Below, piece by piece: positions 24,298 to 33,063 of a DNA stretch of 55,605 nt. Origin of the DNA: Sinomonas sp. ASV486 (GTDB lineage: Bacteria > Actinomycetota > Actinomycetes > Actinomycetales > Micrococcaceae); contig NZ_JAVFJK010000009.1 of assembly GCF_030908215.1 (NCBI RefSeq), positions 1-55,605 of the forward strand, given 5' to 3'. Positions within the stretch are counted from its first letter, which is position 1. Each line of letters begins with the position of its first letter. Below the pieces are notes generated by a model. The model did no database searches and was not told the DNA's origin. It was given only the letters and a program-made list of their open reading frames with translations. Made by a program: the position numbers and the translations under genes.

Positions 24298-24316
24298 GTG
24301 CGGTAGGTGACCGCAC
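24298..24316. terminator. stem-loop between convergent genes
   Basis: Perfect 7-bp inverted repeat GTGCGGT / ACCGCAC with a 5-base loop, in the 108-bp gap between the 295-aa hypothetical and the esterase. Two copies of GGGGGTCAGGTNCTGC flank it. Confidence 0.5.
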
Positions 24317-24326
24317 ATCCTGGGGG

Positions 24327-25358
24327 TCAGGTGCTGCTGCGCAGCTCCGCGAGGCGGCGCAGGTGTGCCGCTACCTGGTGCTCGCCGCCGCCCTCGTGGT
24401 TGTTGAACGGCCACTCCGTGATGTCCTTCGCCGGCCGCGCCCTCTCGGGCGAGTCCTCGCCGTAGTTGTTGAACGCTGCATAGACGGTCGACGGCGGGCA
24501 GACCTCGTCCCGCAGCGCGACCGAGAAGGAGGCGGGCGCCGTCGCCCATCTCGCGAGCAGTGAGACGTCGAAGTAGTCCAGCGTGCGCAGCGCGGTGGCG
24601 GCCATCTCCCGGTGCCGCACGAGGAAGCGTTCGATCTCGGGGTACGGACCCGCCGTGGCGACATCGAGCGCGCGGCGGAAGTCGGAGAGGAAATTGACGT
24701 CCGGCAGACATGCGATGACGCCGCCGATCCCGGCGCGCGCGGCGAGTGAGGCCGCGGCGATCGCTAGGCCGCCACCCTGTGAGACGCCATGGACCACAAT
24801 GCGGGCGGAGTCGACGGCGTCGAGGGCCTGCGCAGCTTCGATGGCGCGCACCGCGTCGGTGTAGAGGCGGCGGTAGTAGTAGTCCTCGGGGTCCTGGATC
24901 CCGCGCGTCATGAGCCCGGGGTACGCGATGCCGCCGGCACTGGGATGCGGATCGGGCGTGTCGCCGGAGATCCCGCCGTAGCCTTGCCCGCGGGTGTCCA
25001 TGATGAGCATGGCCCAGCCGGCCTGCGCCCACACGGTGTCCTGATGCGGGAGCCCGCGGCCGCCCGAGTAGCCGGCGTACTGCACGACGGCGGGCAGCGG
25101 CTGTGCCTGCACGTCGCCCCGCGGGCCGGCCGGCACGTGGAGCCAGCCCCTGATCCTGGCGCCTCCGAAGCCGGTGAAGGTGACGTCGAAGGTGTCGATC
25201 AGGGCGAGCCCCGTCTCGACCGGTTCGAGCACGACGTCGAGCGGCGGTTTGCGCGCGTCGGCGAGCGTTGCGTCCCAGAAGTCCCCGAGGTCCGCGGGCG
25301 CCGTGGCGGAACCGCGATAGGAGCGGAGCGTTTCGAGGGGGAAGTCGAGGGCGGGCAT
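24327..25358 (-). CDS. acetyl-xylan esterase / cephalosporin-C deacetylase family hydrolase
   Basis: A 343-aa alpha/beta hydrolase of the AXE1 (CE7) family, active on acetylated sugars. The nucleophile S193 lies in HGVSQGGGLA, the acid D284 in LRDEVCPPSTVYAA, and the base H321 in NNHEGGGEH. The family motif RGQG is at residues 123-126, and the oxyanion region reads QYAGYSGGRG. Length fits the family (about 320). No signal peptide, so it is probably cytoplasmic, deacetylating imported oligosaccharides. GGAGGAA precedes ATG 25358 by about nine bases. Confidence 0.9.
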   Translation of the reverse strand: MPALDFPLETLRSYRGSATAPADLGDFWDATLADARKPPLDVVLEPVETGLALIDTFDVTFTGFGGARIRGWLHVPAGPRGDVQAQPLPAVVQYAGYSGGRGLPHQDTVWAQAGWAMLIMDTRGQGYGGISGDTPDPHPSAGGIAYPGLMTRGIQDPEDYYYRRLYTDAVRAIEAAQALDAVDSARIVVHGVSQGGGLAIAAASLAARAGIGGVIACLPDVNFLSDFRRALDVATAGPYPEIERFLVRHREMAATALRTLDYFDVSLLARWATAPASFSVALRDEVCPPSTVYAAFNNYGEDSPERARPAKDITEWPFNNHEGGGEHQVAAHLRRLAELRSST

Positions 25359-25455
25359 GGCCGTGCGGTTCCTCCGGACGTCGGGGACGGATGTGACCGA
25401 GCTTACTGGAGGGAGGTGGGATGTGCTGTGTCCCCCGCGGGGGCGCGACTGCCCG

Positions 25456-26313
25456 TCACTCATCGGACTCGAAGAATGGACGGGTCGTTGCCATGGCGGC
25501 CGCCAAGGCCGTCTGAACCGGCAGAGCCCGGTGTTCCTCGGAGAGGATCTCGACACCCCACGGGCCCTTGAACCCGATGTCCTGCATGGTCCGGATGAAG
25601 CCCGCAACGTCCTGGTCCCCCTGTCCGAGGTAGCAGCGATGGTCCCGGGTGTCCTCGAACAGCGTGCCCTGGATCTCGTTGTGGGCATCGTTGAGCTCGA
25701 CGCCGAAGATCTGGTCCGCCGTGAGGGAACTGCGGAGTTCTGCCAGACTCGTTCCCTTGCGGTACACGTGCCAGAAGTCCACGATCAGGCCGCACGCCGG
25801 GTGATCCACGCGGCGCATCAGATCGGCGCCGCGGGGGATCGTGTCGACGAGCGTGAAGGCCACGGGTTCGAGGGCGACTCTCGTTCCCCGTTTCTCGGCC
25901 TCCCCGGCGAGCGTCCTGAGGGGCTCCACCATGAACCCGAGGTCGGCCGGGGGAGTGCCGAAGTCGCTGCCGATCTTCACAAACGGTGCGTGCAGTGCCT
26001 CGGCGGCGTGGAGGAGAAGGTCCCAGTCCGTGCCCCAGACTTCGCGGGGCTCCCACCATCGCGCGAGGAGCTCGACCTCGACGTGCGTCAGCCCGTGGGA
26101 GCGGACGAGGCGGTTCAGCGCCGCGAAGCCCATCGACGACTGCGCGGCTTTGAGGTCGTCCAGAACGAGACCGAACCCGGACCATCCAGTGGCCGCAAGC
26201 GCCTCGATCCGTTCGGGGAGGGGGACTGGACTCGTCTCTGGGCTGCGAAGTGGGGCGGCATCGCCGGCGCTTGTCCAGCAGGTTGCGACGAACCGCTCGG
26301 TAGTGGATGGCAT
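25456..26313 (-). CDS. sugar phosphate isomerase/epimerase-type TIM-barrel protein
   Basis: A 285-aa AP-endonuclease-2/xylose-isomerase-like TIM barrel. Metal-ligand candidates are in LTHVEVELLARWW, LEPV, LIVDFWHVYRKG and GVELNDA. The group includes inosose dehydratase, inosose isomerase and 3-keto-sugar lyases. It is divergent from the ABC transporter of the cyclitol cluster across a promoter region with two LacI-type operators, so it probably belongs to the same regulon and handles an early intermediate. GAGAGGA precedes ATG 26313. Confidence 0.85.
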   Translation of the reverse strand: MPSTTERFVATCWTSAGDAAPLRSPETSPVPLPERIEALAATGWSGFGLVLDDLKAAQSSMGFAALNRLVRSHGLTHVEVELLARWWEPREVWGTDWDLLLHAAEALHAPFVKIGSDFGTPPADLGFMVEPLRTLAGEAEKRGTRVALEPVAFTLVDTIPRGADLMRRVDHPACGLIVDFWHVYRKGTSLAELRSSLTADQIFGVELNDAHNEIQGTLFEDTRDHRCYLGQGDQDVAGFIRTMQDIGFKGPWGVEILSEEHRALPVQTALAAAMATTRPFFESDE

Positions 26314-26387
26314 GGGGATCCTCTCGGGGCCTGAGGCCTGTGGTGTGAGTCACTCGGGGGTTGTTGATGAGTGTGGCACAGAAATAG

Positions 26388-26399
26388 TGGACCGGTCCA
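26388..26399. promoter_or_regulatory. LacI-type operator, upstream copy
   Basis: Perfect 12-bp palindrome TGGACCGGTCCA directly abutting the -35 TTGACA of the transporter promoter. An identical copy lies 42 bp downstream (centre to centre), about four helical turns, which suits cooperative binding or a small loop. Confidence 0.85.
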
Positions 26400-26429
26400 T
26401 TGACATCCGAAACTTTCGCGGCCTATGGT
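26400..26429 (+). promoter_or_regulatory. promoter of the cyclitol ABC transporter operon
   Basis: Consensus -35 TTGACA (26400-26405), an 18-base spacer and -10 TATGGT (26424-26429), boxed in by the two identical operators. Transcription would start near 26436 inside the downstream operator, giving a leader of about 100 bases to GTG 26539. Confidence 0.8.
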
Positions 26430-26441
26430 TGGACCGGTCCA
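26430..26441. promoter_or_regulatory. LacI-type operator, downstream copy
   Basis: Second perfect TGGACCGGTCCA, placed directly after the -10 and over the expected transcription start. The central CG is the hallmark of LacI/GalR-family operators. The LacI gene at 35080-36102 in the same cluster is the likely binder. Confidence 0.85.
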
Positions 26442-26538
26442 TAAAGAGACCCGCATCACATTCCCGCCGATCCGGTGAGGCCGGAGCCCCCGAGATCCTT
26501 CCCGGGATGTGAAGCGCACGAACATCAAAGGAGAGCTC

Positions 26539-27528
26539 GTGAAGAAGACGTGGCACCGCGGCCTGGCCGCCCTTGCCCTGATCCCAGTCCTCGCCGTGAC
26601 GGCCTGCTCGGGCGGCGGCAAGCAGGCCGACGCGACCGCAGGTTCAGGAGGCGGCCAGGCCGTCTCGACTCCCAGGATGAAGGTTGCCCTCATCACGCAC
26701 GCCGAGGCGGGCGACACGTTCTGGGACATCGTGCGCAAGGGTGCCGAGGAGGCGGCGGCGAAGGACAACGTCGAGATTCTCTACACGAATGACTCGGACG
26801 CCGGGCGACAGTCCCAGCTGGTGCAGCAGGCGATCGACCAGAAGGTGGATGGCATCGCGGTCACCATCGCCAACCCGGGCGCCATGAAGGATGTGCTGAA
26901 GAAGGTTGCCGACGCGGGCATCCCGCTCGTGAGCTTCAACGCCGGCGGCGACGTCTCCGCGCAGATGGGCGCGTTCACGCACTTCGGCTCGAACGAGAAG
27001 CTCGCCGGTGAGGCGGTGGGCACCAAGCTCGCCTCGGACGGCTACAAGCACCCCATCTGCGTGATCATGTCGCAGGGGCAGGTGCAGCTCGAGGCCCGGT
27101 GCGCGGGCGTGAAGGAGAAGGTCCCGGGCACGGAGATCCTCTACGTCAACGGAGCCGATATGACCTCGGTGCAGTCCACGGCGACGGCGAAGCTGCAGGC
27201 CACGAAGGACGCCGATGTGATCGTCGGCCTCGGCGCCCCGTACACGGTCACCCTCCTCAAGGCGGTGGCGGATGCGAATAGCTCGGTCAAGGTGGCGAGC
27301 TTCGACCTCAACCCTGCCCTGGCCCAGGCGATCAGCGACGGCAAGGTGCTCTTCACGGTGGACCAGCAGCCGTGGCTGCAGGGCTACCTGTCGGTTGACG
27401 CGCTCTGGCAGAACAAGCGCGGCGGGTTCAAGGTCGGTGGTGGCCAGCCGGTGCTGACCGGGCCGGCGATCGTGGACAAGTCCAACATCTCCGACGTCCT
27501 CAAGTTCGTCCAGCAGGGCGTCCGCTAG
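26539..27528 (+). CDS. CUT2 sugar/cyclitol ABC transporter substrate-binding lipoprotein
   Basis: A 329-aa RbsB-type periplasmic-binding protein made as a lipoprotein: signal peptide with lipobox VTAC (C23), then a Gly-rich linker. Type-I binding fold motifs are VALITHAEAGDTFWDIVRKGAEEAA, the QAIDQKVDGIAV segment and SFDLNPALAQAISDG. AAAGGAG five bases before GTG 26539 decides the start over GTG 26509. It is the first gene after the operator-flanked promoter, and a stem-loop separates it from the permease. Substrate is inferred from the cluster as inositol, another cyclitol or a sugar. Confidence 0.92.
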   Translation: MKKTWHRGLAALALIPVLAVTACSGGGKQADATAGSGGGQAVSTPRMKVALITHAEAGDTFWDIVRKGAEEAAAKDNVEILYTNDSDAGRQSQLVQQAIDQKVDGIAVTIANPGAMKDVLKKVADAGIPLVSFNAGGDVSAQMGAFTHFGSNEKLAGEAVGTKLASDGYKHPICVIMSQGQVQLEARCAGVKEKVPGTEILYVNGADMTSVQSTATAKLQATKDADVIVGLGAPYTVTLLKAVADANSSVKVASFDLNPALAQAISDGKVLFTVDQQPWLQGYLSVDALWQNKRGGFKVGGGQPVLTGPAIVDKSNISDVLKFVQQGVR

Positions 27529-27540
27529 TTCCAAGGATCG

Positions 27541-27570
27541 GGGCCGTGCGGCGGGAACGCCGCGCGGCCC
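27541..27570 (+). terminator. intercistronic stem-loop after the binding-protein gene
   Basis: Twelve-base arms (27541-27552 and 27559-27570) with one U.G pair and a 6-base loop, 12 bases after the binding-protein stop and before the permease ribosome site. It is probably a partial terminator or 3'-end stabiliser that keeps binding-protein mRNA in excess. Confidence 0.65.
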
Positions 27571-27591
27571 GACTGAGAAGGAGTTCTTTCC

Positions 27592-28659
27592 ATGGCAACT
27601 GCAACACTTCCCTCGACGCCGGGGCCGGCGCCCGCGCCGGCTGCCAAAGACGAGCGGGTCGGGCGTCGTGGCCCGTTCCAGAAGCTCCTGGGCCGTCCGG
27701 AGGTCGGGGCGCTGGCGGCCGCGGTCGTGCTGTTCATCTTCTTCGCGGCGGTCTCGGGGACGTTCCTGCAGCCCAACGCGCTCGCGACGGTCCTGTACGG
27801 GTCCTCCACGATCGGGATCATGGCGGTGGGGGTCTCGCTGCTGATGATCGGGGGCGAGTTCGACCTGTCCTCGGGTGTCGCGGTGATCTCCTCGGCCCTG
27901 ACCGCGTCCCTGTTCTCCTGGAACTTCGGGATGAACGTGTGGGTCGGGGTCCTGCTGGCCCTGGTGGTCTCCCTGGGGATCGGGTTCGTGAACGGGTGGA
28001 TCCTGGTCAAGACGAAGCTGCCCTCCTTCATCGTGACCCTGGCCACGTTCCTGATGCTCACGGGCCTGAACCTGGCCCTGACCCGCCTGATCGGCGGGGC
28101 GGTGTCCTCGCCCTCGATCGCCCAGATGGACGGGTTCGGCGCGGCCAAGGCGGTCTTCGCGTCCTCGGTGAACATCGGCGGGGTCGAGTTCAAGATCACG
28201 ATCCTGTACTGGATCGTGCTGGTGGTGGTCGCGTCCTGGGTGCTGCTGCGCACGAAGGTCGGGAACTGGATCTTCGCCGCGGGCGGGGACGCGAACGCCG
28301 CCCGGGCGGTCGGGGTCCCGGTCACCGCGACCAAGATCGGCCTGTTCATGGGGGTGGGGCTGTGCGGGTGGCTGCTGGGCATGCACAACCTGTTCGCGTT
28401 CGACGCGGTCCAGTCCGGGGAGGGCGTGGGCAACGAGTTCCTCTACATCATCGCCGCGGTCATCGGCGGGTGCCTGCTCACCGGCGGGTACGGCTCGGCC
28501 GTGGGCGGGGCGATCGGCGCGTTCATCTTCGGCATGGCCAACAAGGGCATCGTGTACGCGCAGTGGAACCCGGACTGGTTCAAGTTCTTCCTGGGCCTGA
28601 TGCTCCTGCTGGCCACGATCGTGAACCTCATCGTCAAGAAGCGCGCAGAGCGCGCCTGA
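27592..28659 (+). CDS. CUT2 ABC transporter permease (RbsC-like)
   Basis: A 355-aa membrane permease of the BPD_transp_2 (RbsC/FrcC) family with about ten hydrophobic segments. Characteristic stretches are GGEFDLSSGVAVISSAL (the conserved substrate-channel region), TLATFLMLTGLNLALTRL and IIAAVIGGCLLTGGYGSAVG. AAGGAG precedes the ATG. Codon use is extremely GC-biased and highly regular, as in the following ATPase gene. Confidence 0.93.
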   Translation: MATATLPSTPGPAPAPAAKDERVGRRGPFQKLLGRPEVGALAAAVVLFIFFAAVSGTFLQPNALATVLYGSSTIGIMAVGVSLLMIGGEFDLSSGVAVISSALTASLFSWNFGMNVWVGVLLALVVSLGIGFVNGWILVKTKLPSFIVTLATFLMLTGLNLALTRLIGGAVSSPSIAQMDGFGAAKAVFASSVNIGGVEFKITILYWIVLVVVASWVLLRTKVGNWIFAAGGDANAARAVGVPVTATKIGLFMGVGLCGWLLGMHNLFAFDAVQSGEGVGNEFLYIIAAVIGGCLLTGGYGSAVGGAIGAFIFGMANKGIVYAQWNPDWFKFFLGLMLLLATIVNLIVKKRAERA

Positions 28660-28686
28660 GAGAACGAAGCACAGGAGATGGCCACC

Positions 28687-29598
28687 ATGGCAGAGCACAT
28701 CAGCAACCAGGAGATCCTGGCCAAGGCGGGGGAGACCGACCCCCTCACCGACCGGCCCGTGCACCTGCTGCGCCTGGACGGCGTGGGCAAGCACTACGGC
28801 AACGTCATCGCCCTGCGGGAGGTGACCATGGCCGTGGACAACGGCCGCGTCACCTGCGTCCTGGGCGACAACGGGGCCGGGAAGTCGACCCTGATCAAGA
28901 TCATCGCCGGCCTGCACCAGCACGACGCCGGCACCTTCACCATCATGGGCGAGGAACGCAGGCTCTCCTCCCCGAGGGAGGCCCTGGACGCGGGCATCGC
29001 CGCGGTCTACCAGGACCTCGCGGTGGTCTCCCTCATGCCGATCTGGCGCAACTTCTTCCTCGGCTCCGAGCTGACCACCGGGTTCGGCCCGTTCAAGCGC
29101 ATGGACGTGAACCGGATGAAGGAGACCACCAGGACCGAGCTGGCGGCCATGGGCATCGACCTGCGCGACGTCGAGCAGCCCATCGGCCAGCTCTCCGGCG
29201 GCGAGCGGCAGTGCGTGGCCATCGCCCGGGCCGTGTACTTCGGGGCCAAGGTCCTGATCCTGGACGAGCCCACCGCCGCCCTGGGCGTGAAGCAGTCCGG
29301 CGTGGTCCTGCGCTACATCCTCCAGGCCCGCGACCGCGGCCTCGGCGTCATCTTCATCACCCACAACCCCCACCACGCCTTCCCCGTCGGGGACCGCTTC
29401 CTGCTCCTGAAGCGCGGCCGCTCCATCGGCTACTACGACAAGAAGGACATCACCCTGGAAGAACTCACCGCCCAGATGGCCGGCGGCGCCGAACTCGCCG
29501 AACTCGCCCACGAACTCGAACAGCTCGGCGGCCACACCCAAGCCCTCCAAGAAGCCAAAGCCGAAGCCGAAGCCGTCCAAGCCGAAGCACACCACTGA
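28687..29598 (+). CDS. CUT2 ABC transporter ATP-binding protein, single domain (FrcA-like)
   Basis: A 303-aa protein with one nucleotide-binding domain: Walker [10 protein letters not shown], signature [15 protein letters not shown], Walker [13 protein letters not shown] and switch His in [10 protein letters not shown]. Most CUT2 ATPases are tandem duplications of about 500 aa; this one is the single-domain FrcA type and must dimerise. The C-terminus ends in a heptad-like Ala/Glu/Leu tail of about 35 residues. ATG 28678 directly touches AGGAG (no spacing), so ATG 28687, nine bases from it, is the better start. Confidence 0.9.
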   Translation: MAEHISNQEILAKAGETDPLTDRPVHLLRLDGVGKHYGNVIALREVTMAVDNGRVTCVLGDNGAGKSTLIKIIAGLHQHDAGTFTIMGEERRLSSPREALDAGIAAVYQDLAVVSLMPIWRNFFLGSELTTGFGPFKRMDVNRMKETTRTELAAMGIDLRDVEQPIGQLSGGERQCVAIARAVYFGAKVLILDEPTAALGVKQSGVVLRYILQARDRGLGVIFITHNPHHAFPVGDRFLLLKRGRSIGYYDKKDITLEELTAQMAGGAELAELAHELEQLGGHTQALQEAKAEAEAVQAEAHH

Positions 29599-29633
29599 TC
29601 CGGCCCCGGATCCCTATGAAGCTGGAGAACACC

Positions 29634-31064
29634 ATGCAGATGCTCATCGCCGGAGCGTGGCAGGGCGCCACGAGCGGTCAGGAAGAAGAGGTCCGCTCGC
29701 CGTTCGACGGACGCGTTGTCGGCATCGTTCCTGTGGCCAGCGCCGCGGACGCCAAGGCGGCGCTCGACGCCGCCGAGATCGGAGCGCGGATCCAGCGCGC
29801 CCTGCCCGCGCATGTCCGTACCGACATCCTCCTGCGCGCGGCCGCCCTGGCGGATGAGCGCGCCGAGGACATCGCCCAGACGATCAGCGGTGAGACCGGG
29901 AAGCCGATCTCGGAGGCGCGCGGCGAGGCAGGCCGTTCAGGCTCGATCATCCGGCTCGCTGCCTACGAGGGCACTCAGCTCTATGGGTCGACGCTCCCGC
30001 TCGACGCCAATCCCGGCACCGGGCAGGACAAGATCGGGTTCACGCTCCGCCAGCCGTGCGGCATCGTCGTCGCGATCACGCCGTTCAACTACCCCGCGCT
30101 GCTCGTCCTGCACAAGATTGCCCCCGCCCTTGCCGCGGGCAACGCCGTCGTCCTCAAGCCGGCCCGCTCCACGCCGCTCACGGCCCTCAAGCTCGCGCAG
30201 TGCTTCGTTGACGCCGGGCTCGCACCCGAGGCGCTCTCGGTCATCACCGGCTCGGGCGCCGAGATCGGCGACGTCCTCGTGACCGACCCGCGCGTCCGCA
30301 AGGTCTCCTTCACAGGATCCACCGCCACGGGCACGCGCATCAGCAATATCGCAGGCGTCAAGAAGCTCTCCCTCGAGCTCGGAGCCGCGTGCCCCGTCAT
30401 CGTCCTCCCCGACGCCGACCTCGAACTCGCCTCGTCGGCCGTCGCCGCGGGCGGCTACATCAACGCAGGCCAGGTCTGCATCTCTGTGCAGCGCGTCATC
30501 GTGGACAAGTCCGTCGAGGCGGACTTCCTCGACGCTCTGGTCCCCAAGGTCGAAGCCATCGCCGTCGGAGATCCCTCCCACGCGGACACCCGTCTCGGCT
30601 CGCTCATCTCCGAGGCAGAGGCGACCCGGGTCGAGAACGCCATCCTGGGTGCCCGCAGCGGAGGCGCCCGCGTCCTCACCGGTGGCTCGCGCAGCGGCGC
30701 AGTCGTGGCACCGACCGTCGTCGCCGGGGTCGACCCGGCCTCGCCGTTCAGCCGCAACGAGCTGTTCGGTCCGGCCGTCGCGGTCACCTCCGCCCCCGAC
30801 ATCGAGGCCGCGATCGCGCTCGCGAATGACAGCGACTACGGGCTCGGCGCCGGCATCTTCACGTCCGACGTGTCCGGGAGCATCCGCGCGATGCGCCAGA
30901 TCGACGCCGGCAACATCCACATCAACTGGACGCCCCTCTGGCGGGCCGACCTCATGCCCTACGGCGGCCTCAAGGGCAGCGGGATCGGCAAGGAGGGCAT
31001 CCGCTCCGCGGTGGAGGAGATGACCGAAGAGAAGACGGTCATCCTCCACGGCCGTCCCTGGTAA
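29634..31064 (+). CDS. aldehyde dehydrogenase of the cyclitol cluster
   Basis: A 476-aa aldehyde dehydrogenase with N152 (PFNYP), cofactor loop FTGSTATG, general base E248 (LELGAA) and catalytic C282 (GQVCIS). The C-terminal motif is PYGGLKGSGIG. The conserved Glu indicates normal NAD(P)-dependent oxidation to an acid, unlike the CoA-acylating IolA at the far end of the cluster. Best relatives are lactaldehyde/glycolaldehyde or succinate-semialdehyde types. GGAG six bases before ATG 29634 decides the start over ATG 29616. It lies 35 bases after the ATPase gene. Confidence 0.9.
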   Translation: MQMLIAGAWQGATSGQEEEVRSPFDGRVVGIVPVASAADAKAALDAAEIGARIQRALPAHVRTDILLRAAALADERAEDIAQTISGETGKPISEARGEAGRSGSIIRLAAYEGTQLYGSTLPLDANPGTGQDKIGFTLRQPCGIVVAITPFNYPALLVLHKIAPALAAGNAVVLKPARSTPLTALKLAQCFVDAGLAPEALSVITGSGAEIGDVLVTDPRVRKVSFTGSTATGTRISNIAGVKKLSLELGAACPVIVLPDADLELASSAVAAGGYINAGQVCISVQRVIVDKSVEADFLDALVPKVEAIAVGDPSHADTRLGSLISEAEATRVENAILGARSGGARVLTGGSRSGAVVAPTVVAGVDPASPFSRNELFGPAVAVTSAPDIEAAIALANDSDYGLGAGIFTSDVSGSIRAMRQIDAGNIHINWTPLWRADLMPYGGLKGSGIGKEGIRSAVEEMTEEKTVILHGRPW

Positions 31065-31092
31065 CCACCCGCACCCGACTGGAGCCACCACC

Positions 31093-33063
31093 ATGCCCAT
31101 TCCCCGCAACACCGTCCGGCTCACCGTCGCCCAGGCGGTCGTCAAGTACCTCTCCGTGCAGCACTCCGTCGCCGACGGGCACCGGCAGCGCCTCGTGCCT
31201 GCGGCCCTCGGGATCTTCGGCCACGGCAACGTCGCCGGGCTCGGCCAGGCCCTCGACCAGCTCTCCGACGAGCTGCCGTTCATCCAGGGCCGCCACGAGC
31301 AGTACCTCGCGCACATCGCCACCGCGTACGCCAAGGCCTCGCGCCGCCGGTCCGTCCTGGCGGTCACGGCGTCGATCGGCCCCGGGGCGCTCAACCTCGT
31401 GACCGCCGCGGGCCTCGCGACCGTCAACCGGATCCCGCTGCTCCTGCTGCCCGGGGACACCTACGCGACCCGCCACCAGGGTCCCGTCCTCCAGCAGCTC
31501 GAGCACCCGACGGAGGCGGACGCGACCGTCAATGACGCCTTCCGGCCCGTCTCCCGGTTCTTCGACCGCATCACCCGGCCCGAGCAGCTCCTCGCTGCCC
31601 TGCCACAGGCCATGCGGGTGCTCACGAGCCCCACTGATGCGGGCGCCGTCGTGCTCTCGCTCCCGCAGGACATCCAGTCGCACGCCTACGACTTCCCTGC
31701 CGAGTTCTTCGAACCGCGGGACTGGAAGATCCGCCGCGCCCTGCCGGACTCGGAGGAGGTCGCGGAGGTCGCGGAGATGATCCGGACGGCCGAGCGGCCC
31801 GTGGTCATCGCGGGCGGCGGCATCCACTACTCGGACGCCCACGCCGCGCTCGAGGCCCTCGCCGGCCAGATCGGAGTCCCCGTCGTGGAGACGTTCGGCG
31901 GCAAGGGCGCGGTCACCAAGGACGAATGGTGGCAGGTGGGCGGCGTCGGCCTCGAGGGCAACTTCGCCTCCAACAAGCTCGTGAAGCAGGCAGACCTCGT
32001 GCTGAGCGTCGGGACCCGCCTCACCGACTTCGCCACCGGCTCGCAGTCGATCTTCGAGAACCCCGGGGTACGGTTCGCCGCGCTCAACGTGACCGACGCC
32101 GACACACGGAAGCAGGGCGCCGTGGGCATCCTCGCCGACGCGCGCCTCGGGCTCGAGGCCCTGGCCTCGGCACTCGAAGGGCACAGCACCTCCGAGGAGT
32201 GGCAGGACACGGTCCGGACGGCCGCCCGGGACTGGGAGCCGATCCGCGCAGAGTGGCTCGACGCCGACACCGCCTACCGCGCGGAGGACCACCCGGAGGC
32301 CCCGGTCACCGGGGCGGTCCTGACCCAGCCGCAGCTCATTGGCCTCCTCCAGGAGCATGCCCGCTCCGGCGACACGATCATCGCTGCGGCCGGTGGCCCT
32401 CCCGGGGACCTCCAGAAGGTCTGGGACGCCACCGACGGGCGGGCGTGCCACCTCGAGTTCGGCTTCTCGTGCATGGGCTACGAGATCGCCGCCGGCATGG
32501 GCGTCCGCCTCGCTGAGGGGGCCGACGGCGGGCGCGTCACCTCGTTCATCGGCGACGGCACCTTCCTCATGGCCCCCACCGAGATCCTCACCGCCGCCCA
32601 GGAAGGCCTCGACGTGACCGTCGTCGTCTCGGAGAACCACGGGTACCAGGTGATCCACCGCCTCCAGATGGGAAGGAACGGCCGCGAGTTCGGCAACGAG
32701 TTCCGCTACCGCACCCAGAGCGGACCCGTGACTGAGACAGCCTCGACCGAGCCCGACGGCACGGCGTCAGCGCCACGCCTCGAGGGCGACTACCTCAAGG
32801 TCGACCTGCGCCAGATTGCCGAGGGCCTCGGCGCAACGGCCCTGCGCGCCACGACCGCCGCCGAGGTCCGTGAGGCCCTCGATTCGACGCGCGGAACCCG
32901 CGGACCCGTCGTCATCGTCGTTCCGACGGTGCCGCACGTCGACCTGCCCGGCGGGGACGTGTGGTGGGACGTGGCCCCCGCCGAAGTCTCCGAGCAGCAG
33001 GCAGTCCGCGACCTGCGCGCCAAGTACGAGGACGCCCGCGGCGGCCAGAGGTGGTTCGGATGA
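31093..33063 (+). CDS. iolD: 3D-(3,5/4)-trihydroxycyclohexane-1,2-dione hydrolase
   Basis: A 656-aa thiamine-diphosphate enzyme matching IolD, which hydrolytically opens the inositol-derived diketone ring to 5-deoxy-glucuronate. The catalytic Glu is E69 in GRHEQYLAHIA. The central domain carries VVIAGGGIHYSDAH. The ThDP-binding motif is GDGTFLMAP followed by SENHGYQVIHRLQ. The N-terminal TVAQAVVKYLSVQ is typical of IolD. This gene fixes the cluster as ring-cleaving cyclitol catabolism. The next ATG overlaps its stop (ATGA). Confidence 0.95.
   Translation: MPIPRNTVRLTVAQAVVKYLSVQHSVADGHRQRLVPAALGIFGHGNVAGLGQALDQLSDELPFIQGRHEQYLAHIATAYAKASRRRSVLAVTASIGPGALNLVTAAGLATVNRIPLLLLPGDTYATRHQGPVLQQLEHPTEADATVNDAFRPVSRFFDRITRPEQLLAALPQAMRVLTSPTDAGAVVLSLPQDIQSHAYDFPAEFFEPRDWKIRRALPDSEEVAEVAEMIRTAERPVVIAGGGIHYSDAHAALEALAGQIGVPVVETFGGKGAVTKDEWWQVGGVGLEGNFASNKLVKQADLVLSVGTRLTDFATGSQSIFENPGVRFAALNVTDADTRKQGAVGILADARLGLEALASALEGHSTSEEWQDTVRTAARDWEPIRAEWLDADTAYRAEDHPEAPVTGAVLTQPQLIGLLQEHARSGDTIIAAAGGPPGDLQKVWDATDGRACHLEFGFSCMGYEIAAGMGVRLAEGADGGRVTSFIGDGTFLMAPTEILTAAQEGLDVTVVVSENHGYQVIHRLQMGRNGREFGNEFRYRTQSGPVTETASTEPDGTASAPRLEGDYLKVDLRQIAEGLGATALRATTAAEVREALDSTRGTRGPVVIVVPTVPHVDLPGGDVWWDVAPAEVSEQQAVRDLRAKYEDARGGQRWFG

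Noticed and set aside
26644-29595. A 983-aa open frame on the minus strand opposite the transporter genes
   Set aside because: It is a mirror of the very GC-biased plus-strand genes; it has no family motifs, is dominated by charged and Gly residues, and the plus strand carries clear transporter domains.
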